Of a stretch of DNA of 64,000 nucleotides, positions 1 through 11,344 are shown piece by piece. Position 1 is the stretch's first letter. Every line of letters begins with the position of its first letter. The notes beneath the pieces were generated by a model. The model saw only the letters and a list, made by a program, of their open reading frames with translations. It ran no database searches and was not told the origin of the DNA. Where the stretch lies: assembly GCA_023974075.1 (NCBI GenBank), contig JAMFTG010000123.1, positions 1-64,000 on the forward strand. The letters run 5' to 3'. This stretch comes from Chaenocephalus aceratus (Eukaryota > Chordata > Actinopteri > Perciformes > Channichthyidae). Made by a program: the position numbers and the translations under genes.

Positions 1-290
1 TCTGAATCCTGAGTAAAGTCAGAAGGTCGAGTCAAAAGTTAGAAAATAGTCAGAAATAAAAAAAATGTAAAGTACAGATTTTTTTTTAAAGTCGGAGAAA
101 ATGTTTCTAAAGTTTCAAATGTTTTTGTAAAATATATTTTTTTAAGTTTTAAAAAAGTCATACAAAGGAAATATATTTTTTAAAGTCAAAAAAGTGAAAA
201 AAAGACTTAAAAAAAGAAGTGAAAAAAGATGTGTAAAAAGTCAATTAAAAAAAGTTTGAAAAAGTAAAAAAAAGTTTGAAAGAAAAATGT
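1..290. other. AT-rich degenerate low-complexity sequence
   Basis: The stretch is dominated by A runs with recurring AAAAAGTC-like words, such as repeated AAAGTC and AAAAAAGTC spaced irregularly. It looks like a decayed short tandem repeat. I see no gene or transposon end in it. Confidence 0.6.
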
Positions 291-569
291 TGTTTATTTT
301 TTTTAAAGTCAATTTCATTTTTAAAATCCCATGTGACCATAACCCTCTCCATACATTACAAAGAGTGCAAAGGTGCGTACATTTTTTGAACCAACATTTC
401 ATCCACTGTGCATTGCATGTGTGTGTGTGTGCGTGTGTGTGTCTCTGTGTGTTGTTCATGTTTCAGGAATGTGTTTACACAGAGCAGCTGTAAAGTGAGG
501 GATAATTCAACATCTGTTCCTTTTCTGTTCAGGAGTTATCTCTCCCCCTGTATGGAGGGAGGGATGGAG
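291..569. other. Non-repetitive spacer with short TG run
   Basis: This is unique-looking sequence with a short TG-rich run around 417-452. Small ORFs here run into the flanking tandem array and show no family features. I see no gene. Confidence 0.5.
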
Positions 570-3060
570 GTAAATAATGCTATATACGCCCGGATGTCCG
601 TAGCTAACAATGCTATATACGCCCGGATGTCCGTAGCTAACAATGCTATTAACACCCGGGTGTCCGTAGCTAACAATGCTATTTACACCCGGGTGTCCGT
701 AGCTAACAATGCTATTAACACCCGGGTGGCCGTAGCTAACCATGCTATTACACCCGGGTGTCCGTAGCTAACAATGCTATTTACACCCGGGTGTCCGTAG
801 GCTAAACACTGCTATTAACACCCGGGTTGTCCGTTAGATAACAATGCTATTAACACCCGGGTTGTCCGTTAGCTAACAATGCTATTTACGGCCCGGGAGT
901 CCGTAGTAACAATGCTATTAAACACCCGGGTGTCCGTAGCTAACAATGCTATTTACACCCGGGTGTCCGTAGCTAACAATGCTATTTACACCCGGGTGTC
1001 GTAGCTAACAATGCTATTAACACCCGGGTGTCCGTAGCTAACAATGCTATTAACACCCGGGTGTCCGTAGCTAACAATGCTATTTACACCCGGGTGTCCG
1101 TAGCTAACAATGCTATTAACACCCGGGTGTCCGTAGCTAACAATGCTATTTACACCCGGCTGTCCGTAGCTAACAATGCTATTAACACCCGGGTGTCCGT
1201 AGCTAACAATGCTATTTACACCCGGGTGTCCGTAGATAACAATGCTATTAACGCCCGGGTGTCCGTAGCTAACAATGCTATTAACGCCCGGGTCCGTAGC
1301 TAACAATGCTATTAACACCCGGGTGTCCGTAGCTAACAATGCTATTAACGCCCGGGTGACCGTAGCTAACAATGCTATTAACGCCCGGGTGTCCGTAGCT
1401 AACAATGCTATTAACGCCCGGGTGTCCGTAGCTAACAATGCTATTACAACCCGGGTCCGTAGCTAACAATGCTATTTACGCCCGGGTGACCGTAGCTAAC
1501 AATGCTATTAACGCCCGGGTGACCGTAGCTAACAATGCTATTAACACCCGGGTGGCCGTAGCTAACAACTTGACACATTTACACCCGGGTTGTCCGTAGC
1601 TAACAATGCTATTTACACCCGGGTGTCCGTAGCTAACAATGCTATTAACACCCGGGTGTCCGTAGCTACAATGCTATTAACACCCGGGTGTCCGTAGCTA
1701 ACAATGCTATTAACACCCGGGTGTCCGTAGCTAACAATGCTATTTACACCCGGGTGTCCGTAGCTAACAATGCTATTAACACCCGGTGTCCGAGCTAACA
1801 ATGCTATTACACCCGGCTGTCCGTAGCTAACAATGCTATTAACACCCGGGTGTCCGTAGCTAACAATGCTATTTCACCCGGGTGTCCGTAGATAACAATG
1901 CTATTAACGCCCGGGTGTCCGTAGCTAACAATGCTATTAACGCCCGGGTCCGTAGCTAACAATGCTATTAACACCCGGGTGTCCGTAGCTAACAATGCTA
2001 TTAACGCCCCGGGTGACCGTAGCTAACAATGCTATTAACGCCCGGGTGTCCGTAGCTAACAATGCTATTAACGCCCGGGTGTCCGTAGCTAACAATGCTA
2101 TTAACGCCCGGGTGTCCGTAGCTAAACAATGCTATTTACGCCCGGGTGACCGTAGCTAACAATGCTATTAACGCCCGGGTGACCGTAGCTAACAATGCTA
2201 TTTACGCCGGGTGACCGTAGCTAACAATGCTATTAACGCCCGGGTGACCGTAGCTAACAATGCTATTAACGCCCGGGTGTCCGTAGCTAACAATGCTATT
2301 TACAACCGGGTGTCCGTAGCTAACAATGCTATTAACGCCCGGGTGTCCGTAGCTAACAATGCTATTAACGCCCGGGTGTCCGTAGCTAACAATGCTATTA
2401 ACGCCCGGGTGTCCGTAGCTAACAATGCTATTTACACCCGGGTGTCCGTAGCTAACAATGCTATTTATACCCGGGTGTCCGTAGCTAACAATGCTATTAA
2501 CGCCCGGGTGTCCGTAGCTAACAATGCTATTTACGCCCGGGGTGCCCGTAGCTAACAATGCTATTAACGCCCGGGTGTCCGTAGCTAACAATGCTATTAA
2601 CGCCCGGGTGTCCGTAGCTAACAATGCTATTAACACCCGGGTGTCCGTAGCTAACAATGCTATTAACGCCCGGGTGTCCGTAGCTAACAATGCTATTTAC
2701 ACCCGGGTGTCCGTAGATAACAATGCTATTAACGCCCGGGTGTCCGTAGCTAACAATGCTATTAACGCCCGGGTGTCCGTAGCTAACAATGCTATTAACG
2801 CCCGGGTGTCCGTAGCTAACAATGCTATTAACACCGGGTGTCCGTAGCTAACAATGCTATTTACACCCGGGTGTCCGTAGCTAACAATGCTATTAACACC
2901 CGGGTGTCCGTAGCTAACAATGCTATTAACGCCCGGGTGTCCGTAGCTAACAATGCTATTAACACCCGGCTGTCCGTAGCTAACAATGCTATTAACACCC
3001 GGGTGTCCGTAGCTAACAATGCTATTTACACCCGGGTGTCCGTAGATAACAATGCTATTG
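570..3060 (+). repeat. 33-bp minisatellite array (about 75 units)
   Basis: The unit contains GTCCGTAGCTAACAATGCTA, then TTAACACCCGG or TTTACACCCGG. Period is 33 bp, counted between successive GTAGCTAACAATGC words. Variants alternate ACACCCGGG with ACGCCCGGG and TTAAC with TTTAC. Because 33 is a multiple of three, reading frames stay open on both strands (11-residue repeats); these are not genes. The region 760-920 and scattered sites to about 2200 carry single-base indels, while 2220-3055 is clean. Confidence 0.97.
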
Positions 3061-3540
3061 TTCACCTACTGGTGATGGTGGGATTATTTTCGCTGCCAGC
3101 AAAGCGTGATCCTGTGACGGAAAGTGTACTGCCGGCGAGCCTTGGCGGGGGGTGCTGGTGGAGCACGCGTGAGGAACTGAGGCTCCGTGGTAAACTGTGG
3201 TAACACGAAGAGCCGTTTGGGAGCCGAAAGAGCTCTTCCTCATTCACACCAACGGTGTTTCAGGGCCGGTTCGGAGCTGGAGCTTGAAAAGCACCGGGTT
3301 TTCCTGTTCACACCGCAGCGGAGCCGCCTCTTATACCTCATTCACACCAACGCAACTCCGGTTCAAGCTCCGTGCTAGAGCTTTTCAGGTTCAGAACCGG
3401 TTCTTCGGTTTAGCTCCGGCTCTTTTCACACCGCCCAGAGTCCGACTGGTGCTGCGTCATTGCGTCATTGCGTCATCGTTTGCGTCATGAGGTAACCATT
3501 TGCGTGCCTGCTTCATAAAGCCAAACCGCGCGGAAACCCC

Positions 3541-3669
3541 TCACAGCTCACACGACAACAACAATGGCCAATTGTGCTCCAGCTTCCTCTGCACCTCTTC
3601 GGAAGACCAGATTCCCAGCAGGTAGCTGGTCTCTTCAGTGGACCACTGCTGCTTGTTAAGTTTCTCCAT
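3541..3669 (-). pseudogene. Inverted copy of the Myb/SANT-like fragment (left arm)
   Basis: Read on the minus strand, the ATG at 3669 opens a 42-residue frame differing from the right-arm copy at residue 4 (Leu for Arg) and after the EHN motif, where Trp replaces Arg. It keeps the W.TEET..LLGIWSSEEVQRKLE segment of the Myb/SANT-like fold and stops at 3541. The two starts face each other across about 200 bp, so neither copy can encode a full domain. Confidence 0.55.
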
Positions 3670-3872
3670 CGTTGTGTACAAACTGGATAAAACGCCGGCT
3701 TCTTGTTGTTGTTCAGGAGTTGATCTGTCTCGTATGCGGTGCTTTTGCTCTGGCCGGACAATTTTTTGGTGCTTGAAATGAACCGGATTCCGGAGCTAAG
3801 AGGCTGCTCCGCTGTGGTGTGAACAGGAAAACCCGGTGCTTTTCAAGCTCCAGCTCCAGTTTGTACACAACG

Positions 3873-4004
3873 ATGGAGAAACGTAACAAGCAGCAGTGGT
3901 CCACTGAAGAGACCAGCTACCTGCTGGGAATCTGGTCTTCCGAAGAGGTGCAGAGGAAGCTGGAGCACAATCGGCCATTGTTGTTGTTGTTGTTGTCGGT
4001 GTGA
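3873..4004 (+). pseudogene. Truncated Myb/SANT-like DNA-binding protein fragment (right arm)
   Basis: The 43-residue frame begins at an ATG and reads MEKRNKQQWSTEETSYLLGI, then WSSEEVQRKLE. The W..EET..LL.IW...E.Q..L pattern is the first helix and part of the second helix of the Myb/SANT-like (trihelix type) domain. That domain is found in the DNA-binding accessory protein of PIF/Harbinger transposons and in related host proteins. The frame breaks into a leucine run and stop shortly after, before the third helix, so this is a fragment only. A near-identical copy lies inverted at 3541-3669. Confidence 0.6.
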
Positions 4005-4105
4005 GCTGTGAGGGGTTTCCGCCTGGGTTGACTTTATGAAGCAGGCACGCAAACGGTTACGTCATGACGCAAACGATGACGCAATGACGCAGCACCAGTC
4101 TTGGT

Positions 4106-4629
4106 GTGGACGCCCCCTCCGCCCTGGTCTCGCTGAAACACTGCTCTCAAGGATTGACCAATCACAACAAAGTGAGGTGGAAAGTAAGGCGTAGCAGCCA
4201 CAGCGGCCAATAGTGAACTATATACAGCGTTATTGATTAGTTCATTGTTATATAAATGCATGATATAAATCAGGGATGTGTAATTATTAGTTAGCAGCCT
4301 TCACATCACACGTTAGTTTCAACACATGAACTCACATAGTAAATGACACAGCTAATGCTCACGTCGGGCAGTAATGGAGGCCGTAAACAGATCGTTATCT
4401 TAATGGATGATTCTTTTCTGTACGTTAGATCATTAAAATGTGATCGGAGTAATGATGAGGCTCGCTGTGAAGGATGGAGGGATGATGGAGGGGAAAGAAA
4501 CAAAGAAATAAAAAGGGAGGAGGGCGAGATGAATGTGAATTAGCAAATTATTGTTTCCAACTTCTTAAATGTGAGTTATATGTGTTTTATATCATAATAA
4601 ATAAACAATATTTATGTTTTGGACTTTTG
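4106..4629. other. Unique AT-rich spacer, no gene seen
   Basis: The sequence is AT-rich and non-repetitive, with short ORFs lacking family motifs. I find no transposon termini or RNA gene signature. Confidence 0.45.
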
Positions 4630-4810
4630 GAGAGCTACTGTAGCAAACAGTGTTTGTGCTAAGCTAAGGTAAGCTAATCGACTTCTAAGGGTAGCTTTAT
4701 ATTAACCTACACAGATTGGCATTCAACCAAGTATATGTACACTAGTATACTTTATTTCAGTACAATTCTAAATACTTGTACTTGTGACATTCAGTTTTTT
4801 TTGGTTGGCA
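4630..4810 (+). repeat. Direct repeat copy 1 (GTGCTAAGCTAAG family)
   Basis: It contains AGTGTTTGTGCTAAGCTAAG, then ACCTACACAGATTGG and TGACATTCAG..TTTTTTGGTTG. The same order of motifs recurs at 7370-7545, and a shorter third copy lies at 7555-7625. The GTGCTAAGCTAAGCTAA word is a very common dispersed repeat in fish DNA (from general knowledge). The two long copies bracket the GC-rich minisatellite. Confidence 0.75.
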
Positions 4811-5335
4811 ACCCCTGGCAGCGTAACCAGTGGCACACTAGGAATAAGTGGAATAAGTGTGCAAAATAGTTTTATTTTATTTTCGGATCCTGAACGAGAC
4901 CGCCGCCAGAGCGCGTCTCCCCGTTACAGAAGCAAGCCATGCACGCAACGCAGCCCCGCTCTCTTTAAGTCCAGTCGACTTGCTGCTTTCCTCCGTGGTG
5001 AAACTATCAGGGGTTGTAGTGCTGCCGGAGCGCGCCCGCACTTCACAAATTGCGGTAAGCTACCCATAAGGAGCTGTACAAATGCCGCAGTTTTTTGCGT
5101 GGCTGTGTCTTCAGTTGGAAGCCCAGTGGCAATCTGCTCATCTTTCATCGAAAATAATATGCTGCACAGGGGCGGACTGGCCATCTGCGTGTTCTGGGGA
5201 ATCACGGAACGGACGGTCGCATTATCATGCCGTTTAAACAACTATTTAAATTTGTTTAAACCGCATCATGGAAGTAGCGCTGACAGGTGAAAGAGGTCCA
5301 CACACTGCTTCCCCGCAGCGAGGCTCCCCCGCCCT
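4811..5335. other. Transposon-derived sequence left of the GC-rich array
   Basis: The CAGGGGCGGACTGGCC word at 5167-5182 matches the terminal inverted repeat seen at the right end of the hAT element at 41356-43560, so this block includes at least one hAT end. The ORFs crossing it have no recognisable domain. The GCAGCGAGGCTCCCCC word at 5317-5332 leads straight into the array and recurs inverted near 48265. Confidence 0.5.
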
Positions 5336-7275
5336 CCTGTTGACAGTTCACGAGCGTCGAGCTCTTCACCCCCCCTTTGACAGTTCACGAGCACGCCCCC
5401 CATTGACAGTTCACGAGCACGCCCCCCCGGGGACAGTTCACGAGCGCGCCCCCCCATTGACAGTTCACGAGCACGCCCCCCGGGGACAGTTCACGAGCGC
5501 GCCCCCCGGGGACAGTTCACGAGCGCGCCCCCCCGGGGACAGTTCACGAGCGCGCCCCCCCGGTGACAGTTCACCAGCGCGCCCCCCTTTGACAGTTCAC
5601 GAGCGCGCCCCCCCCATTGACAGTTCACGAGCGCGCCCCCCCGTTGACAGTTCACCAGCGCGCCCCCCTTTGACAGTTCACGAGCGCGCCCCCCCATTGA
5701 CAGTTCACGAGCGCGCCCCCCGTTGACAGTTCACGAGCACGCCCCCCTTTGACAGTTCACGAGCGCGCCCCCCCCATTGACAGTTCACGAGCGCGCCCCC
5801 CCCGTTGACAGTTCACGAGCACGCCCCCCGGGGACAGTTCACGAGCACGCCCCCTTTGACAGTTCACGAGCGCGCCCCCCCGGGGACAGTTCACGAGCGC
5901 GCCCCCCCGGGGACAGTTCACGAGCGCGCCCCCCCGGGGACAGTTCACGAGCGCGCCCCCCCGGGGACAGTTCACGAGCGCGCCCCCCCGGTGACAGTTC
6001 ACCAGCGCGCCCCCCTTGACAGTTCACGAGCACGCCCCCCATTGACAGTTCACCGAGCGCGCCCCCCCCGTTGACAGTTCACGAGCACGCCCCCCTTTGA
6101 CAGTTCACGAGCACGCCCCCCCGGGGACAGTTTCACGAGCGCGCCCCCCGGGGACAGTTCACGAGCGCGCCCCTCCGGGACAGTTCACGAGCGCGCCCCC
6201 CTTTGACAGTTCACCAGCGCGCCCCCCTTTGACAGTTCACCAGCGCGCCCCCCCCGGGGACAGTTTCACGAGCGCGCCCCCCTTTGACGTTCACGAGCAC
6301 GCCCCCCCGGGGACAGTTCACGAGCGCGCCCCCCCGGGGACAGTTCACGAGCGCGCCCCTCCGGGGACAGTTCACGAGCGCGCCCCCCTTTGACAGTTCA
6401 CCGAGCGCGCCCCTCCGGGGACAGTTCACGAGCGCGCCCCCCTTTGACAGTTCACGAGCACGCCCCCCCGGGGACAGTTCACGAGCGCGCCCCCTTTGAC
6501 AGTTCACGAGCGCGCCCCCCCGGGGACAGTTCACGAGCGCGCCCCCCCGGGGACAGTTCACGAGCGCGCCCCTCCGGGGACAGTTCACGAGCGCGCCCCC
6601 CTTTGACAGTTCACCAGCGCGCCCCCCTTTGACAGTTCACCAGCGCGCCCCCCTTTGACAGTTCACCAGCGCGCCCCCCTTTGACAGTTCACCAGCGCGC
6701 CCCCCCCGGGGACAGTTCACGAGCGCGCCCCCCTTTGACAGTTCACGAGCACGCCCCCCCGGGGACAGTTCACGAGCGCGCCCCCCTGGGGACAGTTCAC
6801 GAGCGCGCCCCTCCGGGGACAGTTCACGAGCGCGCCCCCCTTTGACAGTTCACGAGCGCGCCCCTCCGGGGACAGTTCACGAGCGCGCCCCCCTTTGACA
6901 GTTCACGAGCACGCCCCCCCGGGGACAGTTCACGAGCGCGCCCCCCCGGGGACAGTTCACGAGCGCGCCCCCCTTTGACAGTTCACGAGCGCGCCCCTCC
7001 GGGGACAGTTCACCAGCGCGCCCCCCTTTGACAGTTCACCAGCACGCCCCCCTTTGACAGTTCACGAGCACGCCCCCCTTAACAGTTCACGAGCACGCCC
7101 CCCTTTTGACAGTTCACGAGCGCGCCCCCCCGGTGACAGTTCACCAGCGCGCCCCCCTTTGACAGTTCACCAGTGCGCCCCCCTTTGACAGTTCACCAGC
7201 GCGCCCCCCTTTGACAGTTCACCAGCGCGCCCCCCCTTTGACAGTTCACCAGTGCGCCCCCCGTTGACGGTTCAC
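5336..7275 (+). repeat. GC-rich 27-28-bp minisatellite array (about 70 units)
   Basis: The unit is GACAGTTCACGAGCGCGCC followed by a C run and then GGG or TTT. Variants include GAGCACGCC, CCAGCGCGCC and a C run of varying length, giving units of 26-29 bp. The C-run length changes phase often, so the proline/arginine-rich ORFs on both strands are artefacts. A single unit plus the same flank occurs inverted at 48225-48275. Confidence 0.96.
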
Positions 7276-7369
7276 GATCGTCGGCACACTGATCACAATT
7301 TTTTTTTTTAAATGGCACAATATATCAAAAAGGTTGCCGACCCCTGCTTTAGACTTTAGAGACAGAGAG
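7276..7369 (+). mobile_element. hAT-like right terminus
   Basis: The sequence AAAAAGGTTGCCGACCCCTG at about 7329-7348 is the mirror of the CAGGGGTCGGCAACC terminus typical of hAT elements. No matching left end facing it was found, so the GC-rich array probably sits inside a damaged hAT copy. Confidence 0.5.
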
Positions 7370-7625
7370 AGGCTAGTAGCTTCCACCCGTTTCCAGTGTT
7401 TGTGCTAAGCTAAGCTAATCAGCTGTTGAGGTTGCTTTATATTTACCTACACAGATTGGTAGGATGTTACTTATACAAAAGTACTGTATTTAAGTGCAGT
7501 TTTAAAATACTCGTACTAATGACATTCAGGTTTTTTGGTTGCACAAAACACTTAGATGTAAAGAGGCTAGCAGTTCCCCTTAGTTTCCAGTGTTTGTGCT
7601 AAGCTAAGCTAATCAGCTGCAGGAG
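7370..7625 (+). repeat. Direct repeat copies 2 and 3 (GTGCTAAGCTAAG family)
   Basis: At 7370-7545 the motif order matches 4630-4810 (GTGCTAAGCTAAG, CCTACACAGATTGG, TGACATTCAG, GGTTTTTTGG). At about 7555-7625 the first part repeats again. Together with 4630-4810 this places copies on both sides of the GC-rich array. Confidence 0.75.
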
Positions 7626-8465
7626 GTACATAAACTTCATGTTGTTGCTGCTGCTGCAGGTAAAGAGCTGCAGAGAATCACAGATTGGGTGGCGTACAGC
7701 GGAGATAATTTACAGATCCTCCCTCAAGCGGCTACTGTCCGTCCACAAACACACGCACACGCACACGCACGTTGTAATAAAACGCGGATCAAACACAGAT
7801 CATGTTCAGATCAGGTAATCTGCGAGCGGAGGGAAGGGGTTATGAGAATTACTGCTGATCCATCACAGAAATCCTGCAGTTCCGCCCAAAGCGGACATTA
7901 AAAACGTAATCACCAAAGCAGGCTTTTGGCAGACAGCAGTGTGTGTGTGTGTCCAGCTGTAAATCGCGCTGTTCACGGAGATAATGGGGCACAAAGAAGA
8001 ACTCACAGGAAGTTGAAAGTGAGGGAGATAAAGGAGAATAAAAGTTATCTGATGTGGAGCGCAGAGAGAATTGGAAAGAGGGCCTTCAGAGAACGAGACT
8101 TTTTCACAAGTTTCCTCGAAAGATACAGACTTCTAGGAAAATACCAAGAGGTTAACGTTGCTGGTTTTAAAGCTGCAATAAGTCAGAACATCATATCTTC
8201 TTTCAGTGAAAGTTTTCATCTCATAAGCTCTCTTGAATGCAGGAGAGTGGAGCACCGTATGCATACAACGAATGAATAAGAAATGCTATAGTTAACTGAA
8301 CATGTTTTATATTTTATAGTTCTAATAGCGAACTAGTAGATGCAAGACACTCGGACAGTAGGCCTACTGCCTGCACAGGAATTCTCAGAGTTTTTCAGAC
8401 ATCTTATAAATTTGTTGTAGTCTTTTGTTCAGCCTCTGTCAAAATCTGTTGAACTTTGAAGCTTT
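7626..8465. other. Unique region, no supported gene
   Basis: This is mixed-composition sequence with a short GCTGCTGCTGCAG run near 7647 and short ACACGC and GTGTGT runs. The frame at 7926-8279 has no recognisable domain and no splice or promoter context that I can support. Confidence 0.4.
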
Positions 8466-9261
8466 AGGCCCCGTCCACACGGAGACGATATCAGTTGAAT
8501 CCGCTAACGTTCTCTATCGTAGGGGGGGGGGGGGGGCGTCAGGCCTCAGATGATTTGAGGCCAAATATCATATTTACATTTTTTTCTTTTTTCTTTTACA
8601 TATAATTGTAACGCAATACATGATTGTCACTAAGCCTTGTCTCTACATTACAATAACATATACAAAATAATTGATTAATTAATTGTAATAAAAATTCAAG
8701 TTAGTAGCTATTAAAGGCATAAAAAGACAGAAATGTATAATTCTTTCTTTAGAAATGTTTCTTCTGCCCGTAAAGTATCCAAACCGGGCTTGTCTGGATA
8801 AACGCATGTTTAAAACATAGTCATCGTCCATGCCGGTTTCAGTTGGATTATTTGTCACAATTGCTCCGATCAGATCGGTCTCCTCCATTTTGTAGATTAT
8901 TTACGACTTTCCTCATAAACACATCGGCAAAATCCGGCTTACTTTGAGCGTGTTTTAAACAGTTGAATCCCTTTGTGAATTGTTTCCACTTCCACGCCGT
9001 CCTTTAATTTCTTCACACAGCGGGAATCCAGATGAATTAATCCTGAGTCCAAAAACCATCAAAGTCGCTCCAATAGTGCTCCTTGATTACGCTTTCATCA
9101 GTAGTTGTTGCATTTTGAGACTTTTAAACTTTAATTACCACTGTAGCGCGCCCCCCCCTTGTGTGTGTGTGTGTGTGTGTGTGTGTGGGGGGGCACAACT
9201 TCCAACAGGAGTAATTTGGGGGGGGCTCTTGGGAAAAAAGGTTGGGAACCCCTGGTATAGA
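8466..9261. mobile_element. Composite of transposon fragments with poly-G and TG runs
   Basis: GGCCCCGTCCACACGGAGACG near 8468 is a terminal-type motif of fish DNA transposons. A run of about 17 G follows at 8520-8536. A TG run lies at about 9161-9187. AAAAAAGGTTGGGAACCCCTGG (about 9235-9256) is a hAT-type right end. I cannot pair these ends into one intact element. A 69-residue minus-strand frame at 8679-8888 is unrecognised. Confidence 0.4.
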
Positions 9262-9345
9262 AGACGGTTCGAAGGCCGATCGGGTCTTTAGTTCCATGGG
9301 GGAACTAAGTACGGCACCAAAGTACTTGGTGTGGAAGCGGCTCTT
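9262..9345 (+). mobile_element. Transposon fragment shared with 63330-63410
   Basis: The segment includes TCTTTAGTTCCATGGGGGAA followed by CTAAGTACGGC and GGTGTGGAAGCGG. The reverse complement of 63330-63410 contains the same words in the same order, so the two are copies of one dispersed element in opposite orientations. A Harbinger-type origin is a guess. Confidence 0.6.
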
Positions 9346-9690
9346 GACCCTGTGTGCAAGTAGTCAAGTACTAATTGATAGTTTTACACTTTGGTCTGTG
9401 TACAGATTAAATAAACGAGACAGCAGTCGAGGTGTTTCTTTTGGACTGATAACTGTCTCCTGGCTGGAGATTCATATTTACTTTACTTTGACAAGAAAGC
9501 AAATTTAACAAAATGTCAAACAAAGAAATATGAAGGTAAGGCAAATTGAGGAGTACAAAAACAGAATAAATGGAAGGAATGGCGTATTTATCTTTGACAT
9601 GAAACGTTGTGCTGTTGGGAAAATGTTTTTATTTTGTATAACTCATCATGTTGGCTGAACAAACAGACCGAGGCGTAAAGGGATTATGAA
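9346..9690. other. Decayed interspersed repeat, no gene
   Basis: The words AGAAAGCAAAT and AAAATGTCAAAC near 9495-9520 resemble the 3' part of the fish GTGCTAAGCTAAG repeat family. Otherwise I see nothing. Confidence 0.35.
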
Positions 9691-9691
9691 G

Positions 9692-10129
<438 letters not shown>

Positions 10130-10379
10130 CGCAGCCTCAAATCTATCAATACAAAGACACACAAAATATCTAAAAATAATCAGATGGGCGTATATGACCA
10201 AAAAGAGACACAACATTACAAAAAAACACACAAAATTACAAAAAAACACACAAAATTACAAAAAAAACCACACAAACTTACCAGAAAACCAACAAAATTA
10301 CCAAAAAAAGAAATGCCAAATATCTCTGAAGAATCCACTAAAAGACACAATACGATACAAAAAACACATAAAGGACCAC
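10130..10379 (+). repeat. Short A/C-rich degenerate tandem repeat
   Basis: Repeats of about 20 bp with the core ACACACAAAATTACAAAAAA run through 10205-10320 and decay on both sides. The lysine-rich ORF over it has no support as a gene. Confidence 0.7.
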
Positions 10380-10382
10380 TAA

Positions 10383-11113
10383 TGGCGCATTTCCATTGCA
10401 GGGCCTCGCGCGGCTTAGTACGGTATGGCTAGGCCTCGTTAGGCCTAGTTAGGCCAGGCTCACTTTATGCTGCGTTTCCATTACAGTTTAGTAGCTGGGG
10501 CAGTTACTATAGTAACGCAGTGTAGGCGGAGCCGTGACATCATCTTCAATGCGAAACACAAAACCAACATCAGCTGTTAGCTGTTAGCACTCAGAGCTCA
10601 CAGCTCCTCATATCTGTTCAGAAACTAGACAGAAGTGAAACAAGTACAAACCACAGACTGCCTGTGTCATGGAGAATACAGTCGCTGCTTTATTTATGTC
10701 TGTAGGCCGTTGCTGTGAGTGTGGACGGTCGGAGCATATATAACGTTAGCTTAGCCGATCTCCATTTAGAAAACACGCATTTTAAAGGGTGTTTCTCTGC
10801 CGTCTGTCTGCAGACTCGTCAAAGCATTAATTCATGGTTCTTACTAACCGGTATCAGTGTGTTGTTACTTCGGCATCATTTAGAAACGTGTATTACAATT
10901 AAATCACGGTCAAATATGTTCATCTTGTTGGAGTTGCCAGCGATTCTCTCTCTAGCTTAGCATACTCAGCCCGGTTGTTGGCCCGGAAAGAACCTCGATT
11001 TTGGAGAGCCAGAAAAAACTGTGAAAAAGTACCCGCTAGCCGGAACTACGCCTATAAACGCAGCCAAAAACGCGCCGGGCACGCTTAAACCGCGCTGTAG
11101 TGGAAATGCGCCA
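10383..11113. mobile_element. Non-autonomous PIF/Harbinger-like element, TSD TAA
   Basis: The 731-bp element begins TGGCGCATTTCCATTGCAG and ends CTGTAGTGGAAATGCGCCA, a clear terminal inverted repeat. It is flanked on both sides by TAA (10380-10382 and 11114-11116), the 3-bp target duplication expected of PIF/Harbinger insertions. It has no transposase. Interior reading frames are short and unrecognised, so it is a deletion derivative or MITE. A second internal CGTTTCCATTACAG motif near 10473 suggests a sub-terminal repeat or nested copy. Confidence 0.85.
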
Positions 11114-11116
11114 TAA

Positions 11117-11344
11117 GAGAGGCAAAGTTAACACAACAAGACACACAATCACCAAAAAGAGACTCAATTAAAATCAGAATGCGTAAAAAACAAAATGTCC
11201 TAAACAAGTGATTGACGACGAGCACCCGTTACGAAATAAATGAGTCATGAAGAAAAAGAATAACGTAATTCCCATCAGGCTGGCTTTCTGTTCTCGTCAC
11301 GTTGCTACATCAATTAGCTTTGTGTAAAATGATCACACTTCACA
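11117..11344. other. Spacer, no gene seen
   Basis: Non-repetitive sequence with a few GACTCAA-like words that foreshadow the next array. Confidence 0.4.

Larger units (their letters stand above)
3195..4105. mobile_element. Palindromic, rearranged PIF/Harbinger-like element
   Basis: Two arms form a large inverted repeat: about 3445-3686 reads as the reverse complement of about 3856-4100. A further block (about 3267-3334) is inverted at about 3783-3860. Both arms carry GCGTCAT-rich ends and the start of the same Myb/SANT-like reading frame in opposite orientations. The GTTCACACCGC and GAGCTTGAAAAGCACC words resemble terminal parts of fish Harbinger-type elements. Family assignment is inference from the Myb-like protein, since no transposase is present. 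The arms are not identical, for example at the CAACAACAA/TTGTTG stretch, so the inversion is not brand new. Confidence 0.6.

Noticed and set aside
570..3060. Possible CRISPR-like array (33-bp repeats)
   Set aside because: There are no unique spacers; units abut directly, and the genome is eukaryotic.
5268..6632. Pro/Arg-rich ORFs in the GC-rich array
   Set aside because: Variable C-run length changes the phase between units; open stretches occur in several frames at once.
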